DNA of 64,000 nt from Darksidea phi (Eukaryota; Ascomycota; Dothideomycetes; Pleosporales; Lentitheciaceae): assembly GCA_030770425.1 (NCBI GenBank), contig JASJFT010000028.1:248001-312000 (forward strand). Reading direction: 5' to 3'. Shown here in pieces: positions 11,017 to 21,796 of the stretch. The notes beneath the pieces are model-generated. The model did no database searches. It had not been told where the DNA came from and saw only the letters and a list, made by a program, of their open reading frames with translations. The translations under genes and the position numbers were made by a program. Numbering within the stretch: the first letter of the stretch is position 1; each line of letters opens with the position of its first letter.

Positions 11017-13130
11017 ATGGACATCCAGCGGTGGCTGGACGAGACTGCACTCCCAGCACGACCTCCAAGCCCTGCCGGCGAGCGCAACAAAGCCCCCACT
11101 CTCTCTGCGGAGAAATCTGAGCAGGCGCCCAAGGAGAAGCGCAGGCGGAAGCCGAGTACATCGGACAGCTCGCTCCTAGAGGTCCCGCCGCAATACGGGA
11201 AGACGCCCCCAATAGCATCCCAGGCGGCTTTCGACCGGAGTCCAGACGGGAGCGCCAGTGGTGATGCGTCCCATCCTTCCAGTGGCTCCGGGAGCAGCAC
11301 GGCCAGCCAACACTACGCACGCAAACCCCGACGCAAGACGCGCCCCGAGCGCTACGAGCCCGCGTCCAAAGATGCTAAGGAGAGGGGAACGCGTATCCGC
11401 CGGCATCGGAAGGGCGAATCAAGCAAGACCAAACGCAAGCGCAAGCGCAAGAAGGTCGATGACCGGGGCCCTGCCATCGTCCGGGGCTTTCACGCCAAGA
11501 ATGTCCTCAAGGATAGATTGACCGTGAGTATGTCTAGCCTCCCGGAGGCGTACTGATGATTGGTGCAGCTCAAGCCGCGAGAAAAACTGGGATTGTTTAG
11601 CAAGGGCAGGGCGTCGTCGCCAGTCAAGGGCCGTGGCCGTAAGCCCCCCTCTGCAGCGCCCCGCACTCTTAAGCCCATCACTGATTTGTTATAGTCCCCG
11701 ACCTGGTCTTCTCAGAGATGAAGTTTCTGCAAAGGCATGAAGCCCAACCCGAACCAGAGCCTACCGCCGGCCCGTCGAAGAGGAAACGCACGAGAGACCA
11801 GGCCCATGCGAAGGAGGAGGCAATCTCAGCATACTTCACCTCTGTGCGACCGGCACTAGCGGAGAGAGACGTGAATATCCAAGCGAAGGGAGTCTCCCAA
11901 AGGCAGCCGCAGGACATCGAGCACCGGGAAAAGGAGCCGCCTGTCGTTGATAACGCAATCTCTACTGTCGAACTAACAGACCAGGCATCCTATCTCGGCT
12001 TCGGAAGCAGAGGGCCGCGCCGCGAGAGTGGAGGCTACATTTCATGGTCGGAGTCAATACGAGCACCCAGCGCAACCAGGCTACGTCCTCGAATAAAATC
12101 TACCGTCAACAACGGTCAGCTGGACTCTGTACCTGCCGGATATGACGGAGAGAACATTGACGGCGGGAAAGTGTTGCACTCACCACCCGCCCCTCCAACC
12201 GTCGCCCAGCACATGACAGAAAGCAGTAGTGGGCGATTTCAGGTTTCGTCGCCGGCCCCAGCAAATGATCGTGGTTCACGGTCAAACTCACTCCCCCAAC
12301 ATACCTCTTCACCCCGCCGTAAGAACCTCGTCGATCGGGCCGCAAAACGTCGGACGCTTGAAAGTATTGCGTCCCCATCGTCGATGCCACCTTTTATACC
12401 GGGTCCTGCAAATCCACGAGGTGAACATCGCCGGCCCGCCTGCAGCAGCGTTGCCGCCAGATCCCAGTGCACTTCTCTTTCTGGCCAGATTTTGGTCTCG
12501 GTGCGCTCTGGAGATGACGCTCCTAGCCATGAGCCGAGACAGACCATGAGCAACAAGGCTGACCCGCAGACTTCGTCAAGTCTTGGAAGGATATTAGAGG
12601 ATTGTAATGCCGCGTTCCATGAGCACCATCAAGCTGCGGCTGCATATCCGACAAGCATGGCTGGAGAGGTGCTCTCTGAAACACCCTTTCGGAGAAGCGT
12701 GACTACCCATCGAGAACCTTATCCCGCCATCCAGCGGATACCTACCGTGCGTTTTTTGGGTGTTGACGAGATACATTGTGCTAGAATACCTGAATTCACT
12801 GCTGTAAGTATCTATGAACAGCAGCAGCAGCAACAGCAGCAACAACAACGCGATCTTTTTGCCCAGAAACAAAGCTTCGATAAGGAACATGGTCTGGCAG
12901 AAGAGGAACCATTCATGACCGAAAGCGAGGATGCTGACGAGGAAGTGGACTATGACGCACATGAGTGGGGAGTGCAAACAGAAGGTGGATTGGACGGTGT
13001 GGATTTCGACCCTTTGCCGGAAGATGACTTGGTAGAGCTACTTGGTGGTGACGAGGGCCAGAGTGATACCGGTCAGCGCAGCAACGTCGTCGTCACGTCA
13101 GGGTTCTGGCGTCCTCACAAGCTTTATTAA
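11017..13130 (+). CDS. Unrecognised basic, probably nuclear protein with polyQ
   Basis: I do not recognise this family. Three exons fit: 11017-11523, 11569-11638 and 11695-13130 (introns 45 and 56 nt, both with GTRAG donors and correct phase), giving about 670 residues. The start opens MDIQRWLDE. The protein is mostly low complexity: Lys/Arg clusters (KEKRRRK, KTKRKRKRKK, KRKRTRD) look like nuclear localisation signals. Short motifs that look conserved are HYARKPRRKTRPERYEP, the block around VLKDRLTLKPREKLGLFSKGR, and ISAYFTSVRP. The C-terminus is acidic. A polyQ tract at about 12817-12849 lies inside a sequence with perfect donor and acceptor signals (12804-12866, 63 nt, no stop), so it may be an optional intron. 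Confidence 0.7.
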
Positions 13131-13439
13131 CATTGAGCGTATCTTTGTAGCCGTCACGAGCGTGTAGGATACCATCTCAATTCATCAGCACTTGAGACGT
13201 TGGGCCAAAGATGAAGCCGACTGGATATAAGAGCAAGCTCTGACAGATGTCGACTCCCATCAAACGGGATCTTCAACCATGAGGTGATCCGTGCGGGATG
13301 GGTCATGTCTGTCCACGTGACGGCTCGGAAAGCTCCAGTCGCACGCACCCTTGCTCTCTCGGCTTTGCTTCAATGTCCGCAAGTAGTCACTGTCGCTCTA
13401 GCCTTTTCTAGTGTTGTATTATAATCTGTTCCCTCCTTT

Positions 13440-13676
13440 ATGAGCCGTTTTTCGCTGCTTCTGCGGCTTAATCTTGCCAGCAATAGTGTTGTTCCTGCTG
13501 CTCGACTGCATTGCTCCTTTCCACCGCGTGCTGCGTCGGTGACGTTCGTCACACTGGCTAATCACCACCGTCCCCCCGCGCCTGCCTGCCCCACCAATCC
13601 CGCTACCGTCAACAAAATCGGCTCGCGGACACAGCTGCTGGCAGGACACTTACACCCCACTCGACCCACCATCACA
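13440..13676 (+). other. In-frame upstream extension of pyrophosphatase, presequence-like
   Basis: An ATG at 13440 is in frame with the pyrophosphatase start 79 codons later and no stop intervenes. The first 30 or so residues ([16 protein letters not shown]..) contain Arg, Ser, Leu and Ala, carry no acidic residue and could form an amphipathic mitochondrial targeting helix. Whether it is transcribed is unknown. Confidence 0.45.
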
Positions 13677-14752
13677 ATGGCATCTCTACCAGTCTCCGAG
13701 AAGGGCTTCCACTCCAAGGCCCCCAGCCACTACTCCGCGAGGAAGATTGGCGCCCCCAACACGCTCGAGCACCGCATCTTCATCGAGAAAGATGGCATAC
13801 CCGTCTCGCCCTTCCACGACATTCCCCTCTATGCCAATGAGCAGCAGACGATCCTCAACATGATTGTCGAGGTGCCCCGCTGGACCAATGCGAAGATGGA
13901 GGTGCGTGCTCTCCTTCTCCAGCTGCTACCCCGCCTGAAGATTTGACTGACGCCCTGCCTAGATCTCCAAAGAGGAGACGCTCAACCCCATCAAGCAGGA
14001 CATCAAGAAGGGCAAGCTTCGCTACGTGAGGAACTGCTTCCCGCACAAGGGATACCTATGGAACTACGGCGCCTTCCCGCAGGTACGACGGCGCCGCACC
14101 CGATATCGGACTATGCCACTGATTGCTTTTTGCAGACATGGGAAGACCCCAACGCTATCCACCCTGAGACCAAGGCCAAGGGCGACAATGACCCGTTGGA
14201 CGTGTGCGAGATCGGCGAGCTGGTGTTCAAGCCGGGCGAGGTCATCCAGGTCAAGGTCCTCGGTGTCATGGCGCTGCTCGACGAGGAGGAGACTGACTGG
14301 AAGATCATTGTCATCAACGTCAACGACCCACTCGCTCCCAAGCTCAACGACGTCGAGGACGTTGAGCGCCACCTGCCCGGTCTGCTGAGGGCCACCAACG
14401 AGTGGTTCCGCATCTACAAGATTCCGGATGGCAAGCCCGAGAACCAGTTCGCCTTCTCCGGCGAGTGCAAGAACAAGAAGTATGCCATGGACATTGTCCG
14501 CGAGTGCGCTGAGGCCTGGGAGCGTCTCATCACCGGCAAGACGCCCAAGGGCGAGATTGCTCTGTTAGTTGATACACCATATTGCACTCGCCTTTGCTAA
14601 TATCGTACAGCGCCAACATTACCGTCCCGCACTCGCCCGACCGCACCGACCCCAGCCAGCTCAAAATCCCATTGGGCGAGAACCAGGCGCCTGCCCCGAT
14701 CGACCCCAGCATTGACAAGTGGTTCTTCATTTCCGGAGCTCCGTCCAACTAG
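13677..14752 (+). CDS. IPP1: Inorganic pyrophosphatase
   Basis: This is family I inorganic pyrophosphatase, which hydrolyses diphosphate to phosphate with Mg2+ and so drives biosynthesis forward. Four exons (13677-13901, 13963-14082, 14136-14563, 14611-14752) give 304 residues. The signature DNDPLDVCE with its metal-binding aspartates is intact, as are [39 protein letters not shown], and [17 protein letters not shown]. The third donor is GTTAGT, less usual, but the CTAAT branch and phase support it. The start at 13677 has a strong context (CACAATGGC) and matches the usual cytosolic protein; an upstream in-frame ATG at 13440 could add a targeting peptide (383 residues). Confidence 0.93.
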
Positions 14753-15026
14753 AATGAGGGCAACGTATTCGTATTGAAGAAGAAGAAAAAGGCGTAAGGG
14801 TGCATGTCACCATAGCCAGGCAATTCAAAGGTTGGCTACGAGCGATACTTGGCATAACTGGATTGCATGCTTGACCAAAAGTGGAGGATGTATCTATAGA
14901 TGCATCCATAAGCAGTCAATATACTTGATGCTCTGAACCCCCTTCACGATGCCTTGACTCCTCGTAATGCAATTGCGCGTTCATATACAGTGATGTTAAC
15001 AAAAAAAAGTGGTATAGCGCCGCCCG

Positions 15027-15374
15027 TTAGTTGCCCGTCAGCTCTTCCTTCCTTGCAAGTAGTCGTGAATGTCGATCAACCTCCTCCATGACTTCCGTTA
15101 TACGCATCTTATCGAGCTCGAGGTTCAGCTCTTTCCCGTCTTCTATATTTTATCAGCCTCTCCACTTTGCCCCTTGGAGTTCTTTTTACGTACTGAACTT
15201 TACACCTAATGTTGCGGGCTCCTTGCTCGTCCTTGGCAACATCTTCGTCTCGATCATCATGCCATTTGCGCGCGCATTTGGCGGTATAAGGGAAAGAAAG
15301 AGGCGCGCAGGTTTCGCGCGAGCGGAGAAGGGGTTGAATTTGACCCGTACGTCAGTGAGGAATCGGGTGATCAT
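15027..15374 (-). CDS. MRPL44: Mitochondrial large ribosomal subunit protein mL53
   Basis: This is mL53 (yeast Mrpl44), a structural protein of the mitochondrial large ribosomal subunit. Exons 15194-15374 and 15027-15142 join in phase 1 (GTACGT..ATATAG), giving 98 residues. It opens MITRFLTDVRVKFNPFSARAKPARLFLSLIPPNAR, with the family motif ARLFLSLxPPNAR, and ends with the conserved EVMEEVDRHSRLLARKEEL. The basic N-terminus would serve as the import signal. It lies divergently from SEC20, 287 bases away. Confidence 0.88.
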
Positions 15375-15661
15375 GGTGAGGGCCGGAACGGACGAATTGG
15401 GCGGATGTAAGATGACTGCTGTCTGTTAGCGAGCAGTCCCGAACTAAGTAAAGATAGATTGTACGAACCGAAAGAGTAACGGATACAATTGGAGCAATTG
15501 CACACTTGACACCACAATCGTCGTTGTGCTTGCAAGGAAAGGTTCCCGTGGCCCGTGCAGACCTGCCTGGGGAACAACACAAAGGCCGACCTCCGCGCCG
15601 CCTAGTGCCTCCGTCATAGCACTTTACCTCCACCCTGGCCGCATTCCACCCCGCTCTCATC
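15375..15661. promoter_or_regulatory. Divergent upstream region of MRPL44 and SEC20
   Basis: The 287-base gap between two start codons facing away from each other must hold both promoters and leaders. No specific site was recognised. Confidence 0.55.
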
Positions 15662-17092
15662 ATGCCCCCTCTTCCCTCCACTACGCAAACCCTAACAACA
15701 CGCCTGTCCGCCCTTTCTGACTCGAACAAATCTATCCAACAGCTTATACAACGTCTTGCGAAACTAGACTTTCAACCGGGAAGCCAGCCGCTGAATACCG
15801 AGCAGGATGATGTCAGGTTGGAATTGAGCGCTGAGATACATGAGAGTTTGAAGGGGATCGAAGAAGACCTTGACCTACTAAGATTAGAGGTTGAAGACTT
15901 TGTTAACGGTGGGGTTAGCGGTACCGGCAGAGATACCGCGAGACGGAGGGATAGTGCGAGGGACAACAATCGTGAAAGTGAGAGAAGCAGGGCTGCCGTC
16001 TTGCTGGCGAGGTTGACAGAAGATTTGAAACTGTGAGTCTCGCAGCATTTGATCTCAAAGAGGTACTAACTGCCTGTTTATAGTTCACGGTCGCAGTTTC
16101 GCAAAGCCCAGCTTACCGCGAAGCACAACGCCGACCGCGCCAAACTCAAAGAACGGGAGCTCCTTTTCTCAAACCTCCGATCCGGCTCCTCGACCCCCAC
16201 ATCCTCCTACCGTCGCCGTAACAACCCACAGCTTGCTGAAGGCGAAATTGTCGCTCAAGCTTCCTCCGACGTCACAGCCGCCCTCCGCCGAACACACCAG
16301 TTGATGCAGAGCGAGCTTTCACGCTCGAGATTTGCACAAGAGACCCTCGAGCAGTCCACGGCCGCACTTGAAGACCTCGGAGAGAGATATACAGACCTAA
16401 ATACCCTACTCGCAAGCAGCAGGGCGCTGGTGACTACATTGCTTAAAAGCACGAAGAGCGACACGTGGTATCTCGAGACTACATTTTACGTGCTCATCAC
16501 AACACTTATTTGGCTCATATTTCGCCGCTGGCTTTACGGACCGATATCGTGGGTTATCATCCCCTTAAAGATCCTCTTCCGCGTTGCTTTCGCCCTTGTA
16601 CCGATCGGCGCATCTACTGCGAACTCAAGCGTCACTTCTACACCCTCCAAACCCTCTACGAGCCTCATTGTCAAACCTAGCGCAACCGGCGAAATTCCTA
16701 GACGTCCAATCAACGAGAACAACCCGAAATACGTACGCGTCGGAGGCGGCGGGCGCGGATACGCACAAGACCAAGATCCTAGCCCACCTCATTCTCTCTC
16801 CCAATCAGTCGGTCAAATGGCGGAACAAAATCAACAGCAGCAGGAGGCGAAGCATCCACAGCTCCGAGAGCAGAACCAGCAGCAGCAAGACAACAGCAAT
16901 GAGCCTGTAGTAAGGGGTGATGGCACGGTGTTACAAGAGAGTGATCGGCCGCGAAACCCGAAGAAGAAGATGTGGGATGAGGGTGTGGAGAGTGCGAAAT
17001 TCGAGGAGAAGCAGAGACAAGCGGAGCAGCAGTTGTTGCAGGAGCAGGCGGCTGCTGAAGGGGGGGGAGAGAGGAAGAAGGATGAGCTGTAG
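15662..17092 (+). CDS. SEC20: SNARE protein Sec20
   Basis: Sec20 is the Qb-type SNARE of the Ufe1-Sec20-Use1 complex that receives Golgi-derived COPI vesicles at the ER. Exons 15662-16032 and 16084-17092 join in phase 2, giving 459 residues. Residues about 1-125 form a charged, helical Tip20-binding type region; the SNARE motif is around AALRRTHQLMQSELSRSRFAQETLEQSTAALEDLGERY (in part), followed by DTWYLET and a hydrophobic region at about residues 265-310. A Gln-rich lumenal tail follows and the very last residues are KKDEL. Yeast Sec20 ends in HDEL, so a C-terminal retrieval signal in the ER lumen is shared. The exon join DLKL-SRSQF is supported by splice signals and phase. Confidence 0.9.
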
Positions 17093-19618
17093 GGATTACC
17101 CGTATGGGGTATGTAGATGTCCTACGAATACATGACTAATGTATATGTTAAGTCTTCGTTTCCCGTCAGCTGACACCGCCATTGACCTATAAGTGGGACA
17201 AGTATCGTCTCATCCCTCTAGTTTTCTTTTGCCACACTTTTACCTCCGTGAAGGTTGTTCTCAAGATTGTTTGTCGACTCGCAGCTGTCGCGCGGTCTAC
17301 AAAACGACGGAGAACCTTGAGAGGATCTTGGCCGCTGGAGTGACGAGAAAGCAAGGTCGCCTGGCGACATATGGAGTGTGCGTATAGGGAAGGAGACCTC
17401 AAGACTACACCGTCGCTTCTTGATTCGTTCTTTGTTCCTTTCTTGTACTTTGTGATTCTAATTTCCCAGGGTTTAAAAGTGTACATCATGGGCTGAGACA
17501 TCATTCACCGGCTCTTACAGAACCGAACTCGGTTCATACACGACAGTCGGGGTTTTGGGTGAAAGGTTTCCGACGTGCTTCGAAGGAAGAGTTGAGTTTG
17601 GGGAGAAACGGAGAAGTCAAATCGAAGCACGATACGTATGGTGTATTATACATATCCCAGGTACCCATACCATGTATCAAATAATTTCGATATTTCGATA
17701 CCCGTGAAGTTATGTGGAGTGGATAAAAAGCACGGCTTGCATCTCTCGACCCTTCTCCTGTACAAAAGCGTTCTAAGGCATCCATGCCACTAAAACCGTA
17801 AAAAGTCGAGAGGATGTTTTGTAGACTAAATCCCTAGAAGTTAATGCTCATGTTTCGGCTTTTCTCTTGGTCAATAGGTCGGTAGCCTAAATGTTATGGC
17901 CTGGCGAACTGCATGGCGTGGCGGACTGCACTGATCGTGGCAATGGATATACACAGAGTGAGGAAGAAGCTGGCAATAGGTATTACTCTCGCACCTTTTG
18001 AAGATATCATAAATGAAATTCAGCGAGGAGGTACCAGAAGGGGCTTTGTTTACCTCGAACCCTGTATTCTAGGCCTTCTCATTAACTTCACATGTCCCGA
18101 TGCCTTTTTTGTTTGGCCTTCGCTGACCTGTACCGTCCATCAACTCCGTCCGCTTCGGCATACTACTCCGCACGCAAACGCAAACTTCCCCGTTCAACAT
18201 GCCAACGAATTGACACTTTAAGCTTCTCTAGAAGATATTTCTCGTAGTCGCCAACGCACGCCCACAAGCAGATACGTCCCTGACTTCTTTTCAGACACCC
18301 ACTCCAATAATTCTTCAAATGGTAATCTCAATAAGCTCTCATGCTTCTCTGCGTTGAGCGTTTCAGTATACTGGGAAGACATAATGCAGTGTGGTGAAGA
18401 GAAAAGGAGTGCTTGAGGTAATTTGTACTGTGGTTCTCGCTTGGAACATTGCAAAGGGGCCATGAGCTTTGTAATAAATGGAAGGGTGATACGGGCATCA
18501 TGCTGAGTTCTCCGAACCCCTTACTTTAAGCGAAAAAACAGAACATTTGGGTTCGAGGTACTATAATGTTCCACTGCCCTCAGTGGAGGTGCTTCATCCA
18601 GAACATAAGTCGAGACTGGACTGATTTTAGGGCGGCTTAACAAACAAACTCTCTAACATGCTGTGCATGTTTAAAGTGGAGTAACACCTCGTTTTTTTTC
18701 TTTTCGGAGCAGAGCTTCGGTGGTAGCCATGTGACGCGTTCATTTCCGGTTCTAGTTAATATAAACGCAGCGTGCATAGAAAAGCAGGAGAGGGAGAGGA
18801 AAGAAAAGAGCATTATATAGACGCAACTAGAGATGAGATGAAGTGCTTTGGATTTGCACACTGGGAGTCTCTTTTGTAAGCTCCGCGCGAAACACAGTAG
18901 GGGTTTGTACACATTAGAAGTGCTATACCCGCACCTTACACACGATAGTAGAGCTGTAGAGTCGTACACAGTACTGTCGATCGTGAGCGACGAGGTGATG
19001 TTTCAAACATTGAGGCGGTTGGGAGGACGGTAGTATTATAAACCTGCTGAGAAAGAATATCGATTGAGCGAGGATCGGAAAGAGTGGAGCCATAAGCGAG
19101 CTCTGATGACGGAGAGATGGTGCTCGCCATCATTACAACGGCCCCAGCCGCGACAATCTGCTCAGCGATTTCTTTTTGAAGTAGCGCGGAGAGATAGCAG
19201 ACAAACGCAATGCTGACATCCAGATCTAATGGATCCGCCTTACCGCGAGTGTGTGAAGAAGAGAAGAAATTGAGGGCGCGTAGAAAAGGGGTTCATGTAG
19301 ATGGATCCTGAGCGGAGAGGGCTCAGATGAACCACGATGTCTAAGATGCGGTGGAATTGCCAAGAAGCAGTCCTTGAGCTGTGAGTAACGGGACGAGCCA
19401 TTGAGAGACTGATGAGTGACGGTCGGGATGATTTGCAGTAACTGATAGTGATGATTTTGTAATGAATAGCATCCGTGGTATCAAACACAAGGCGCACCGC
19501 TAATCGCTAAATGTTAAATGTCCACCGTTTCCAAGCTTGCCATGACATGACATGTCGCAGTGGAAACAGAACCCCAGAACTCAAGGCCCAACATCCGTTT
19601 ACCTCTGGCCTTTCTTTC
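17093..19618. other. Intergenic, gene-poor, with one repeat fragment
   Basis: About 2.5 kb between the ends of SEC20 and RTC4. Apart from the repeat fragment at 18847-19018 I see no gene, RNA or regulatory structure; open frames are under 110 codons. Confidence 0.5.
18847..19018 (+). repeat. Truncated copy of the 1.2 kb repeat
   Basis: This stretch matches the first 170 bases of the element copy at 38849-40085, in the same orientation, including GGATTTGCA, AGTCTCTTT, GTTTGTACA and the block ACAGTACTGTCGATCGTGAG. It starts four bases inside the element end and stops where the copies diverge. Confidence 0.85.
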
Positions 19619-21287
19619 TCATTTAGCCCGATCAGCGTCTTCAACATCGCTTAGCTCCTCGTCACTCCGCCTAGCCACCTCATCATCAATGTCCTCGTGC
19701 AGCAACAGGCCCAATTCCCCGCTTTTCTGAATCTGCTCTTTCGCAACACCCTCGCTGACGCCCCCAAGATCCTCCATAGCCAGCAGTATAGAGAGCTCCG
19801 GGACCAGCACCGCTTGCAGGAAAGCAGCGAACCCACTCCGCCCCACCACCGGATCTGTGGAGATCGCCTCACCAATATGTTCGACAAGCTCAGCTCCGAT
19901 GACTTCCATCATGATCCTTTTCCCGCGCGGCCCGTAATACCCAGTGGGTTCTTCTGTATCGTCAACGGTGTCGAATATTTCTTGCTCCAGCTCCTCAATC
20001 TTGTCCTTCCGTCTTGATGGTAGCGCTGCTGCCTTTCCCGTTAGCAACTTCGCCGCATGTTGCTTCCGATACTCTGATTCCACCTCCGTCTCATTCCTTA
20101 GCAGCTTCACTAATTGAGGTTTGTAACTGCGTATCCTGCTTGGTAATCCTTCCCAATCTATTTGCGGGAGACCCAGTGCTGTGTATTCGGTTTGCGCGGC
20201 GATGCGTTTGTGATCTTTACAGAAAAGGGTTTGGTTTCTCACGGTTCTTTTACGATCTCTATAGAATGCGGCGGAGTGGGCGGGATCAACCGGCTCCTGG
20301 CAGAGGGCGCATATGGAGTCTCGGTCTTCGATTGGAAGGGCGGCTACGTCTAATTCGAGGTTGTGGCGCAAATCCCGCAGGGCTTTATTGGCTGGCATGA
20401 TATAGTACGTGATAGGCTTATCCGTGTCGGAGGCATCGGTCTCGTTGTCTGTGGGACTAGAAGAGGGCTGCTTATAGGCGGTTAATGTTGCGAGGAGGTT
20501 CGGTCCCGCACGTTTTGCAGGTGAGGACGGTGGCTGCGATACTGATTTAACTTTTTGCACTTGTTCCTTTGCATCCAAGGCTGTCATCATCTCATCGAGC
20601 TCTGCGTCCATCATCTCAATGTTGTCTAGATCATCATCCTCAACCTGCGGCTTCCAGGATTGTTGATACGGGTTGGGACCTGCATGCTCATTAGCGGTTG
20701 TTTCCCCGAAGTCTCATGATTATGCGCTTACCTTTGTGCCTGCCTAGCGTTTTCTTTTTCGGCTTGACGTATGTTTTGGGTGGTGCCGCATGTATGTTGC
20801 CGCCGTATGTAGCTGTGGATGTAGGTTTCCGCCTTTTGGAACTCGAGTACTCCATCCCAAAGATAGAGTCTTCCGTCCCCCTCTTTTCTGCTGAACTTGT
20901 CGGGAAACCTACTACATTCTCTTTCTCCTCTTCTCCACCCCTTCCCGCCTTGTTCGCTTGGCTATCGCGATATGAGCCCCGTTTGGGTATCCGTATCCTC
21001 GTATCTCTAGTGCTCTTCCTCGTCGCCTTCCCGCGTGTATTCACCCTGCTCGCTTTCTTCGCCAGTCCTGAGCTCATAGAAGTCTGCGACGTCTGGCTCG
21101 GTAGAGGTGGGGCTTGCGCGGGGATTTCGTCGTCCGAATCTATAGGATCCGCGTTGATTTCTTCTTCTGTCATGGCTTTCACCGCTACCGCACGCCTAGC
21201 ATCTTCCTCGTGGTCATCCGAGCTCGCATGCTGCTCCCCGCCCACCGTCCTCAACAGCTTCGTCGCCGTTCTCGCTAATAGTGGCAT
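19619..21287 (-). CDS. RTC4: RTC4-domain protein
   Basis: This resembles Rtc4 (restriction of telomere capping 4), a nuclear/cytoplasmic fungal protein of unclear molecular function. Exons 20732-21287 and 19619-20679 join through a 52-nt intron, giving 538 residues. The N-terminal 230 residues are disordered, with basic clusters (KATRKSTRDTRIRIPKR, SSSKRRK, KPKKKTLGR). The C-terminal domain (about 300-500) contains CALC..FCKDH, a CxxC...CxxH arrangement that could hold zinc, and YYGPRGKRIMMEVIGAELVEHI...VGRSGFAAFLQAVLVPELSILLAMED (in part), the RTC4 hallmark. The start at 21287 (MPLLARTATKLLRTVGG) is preferred over an in-frame non-ATG extension because it fits relatives. Confidence 0.82.
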
Positions 21288-21796
21288 ATTCGCTCCCAGC
21301 GTGTCGATAGCATGGATGAATTGCAGCGAAAGTACGCAGAAGAGAATAGACGGGTGAAATTGGAGATGTGGGGTTGAAACTGCGAATGTCAATCGATTGC
21401 GTCGCGTACAGAGACCTCAGACGCGACTTCTCCGAACGCGCCGCTAAGGTGTATCCGTGCGCCGAGGACCAGAGCTGACGTCTCCCTCATCGGTGGGATT
21501 ATTGCAGCATTAGTACACGCGTCTTCAAGGTTATTAGTTTTAATTTTCTAGGCAGTACTGGATTCTTTTGAAGGACGATGTAGAATTCTGTCTAGGTTGA
21601 ATGCAATCACGTTCTTGTCTCTAGTCAAGCTCGTCTGTAAATGCTATATAGGGGAATTACATAAGCAGTCAGCAGTATGCGACCGAACTAGTGAAAACTA
21701 TAATGAGTGTGAAGCTAAGTGTCAAGCTGGCCCCCTCTTTCTGGTTTGCATCACATGTGTCTCTCGTCCGTCGATTTCGTTCTATCACCCTCAGAG

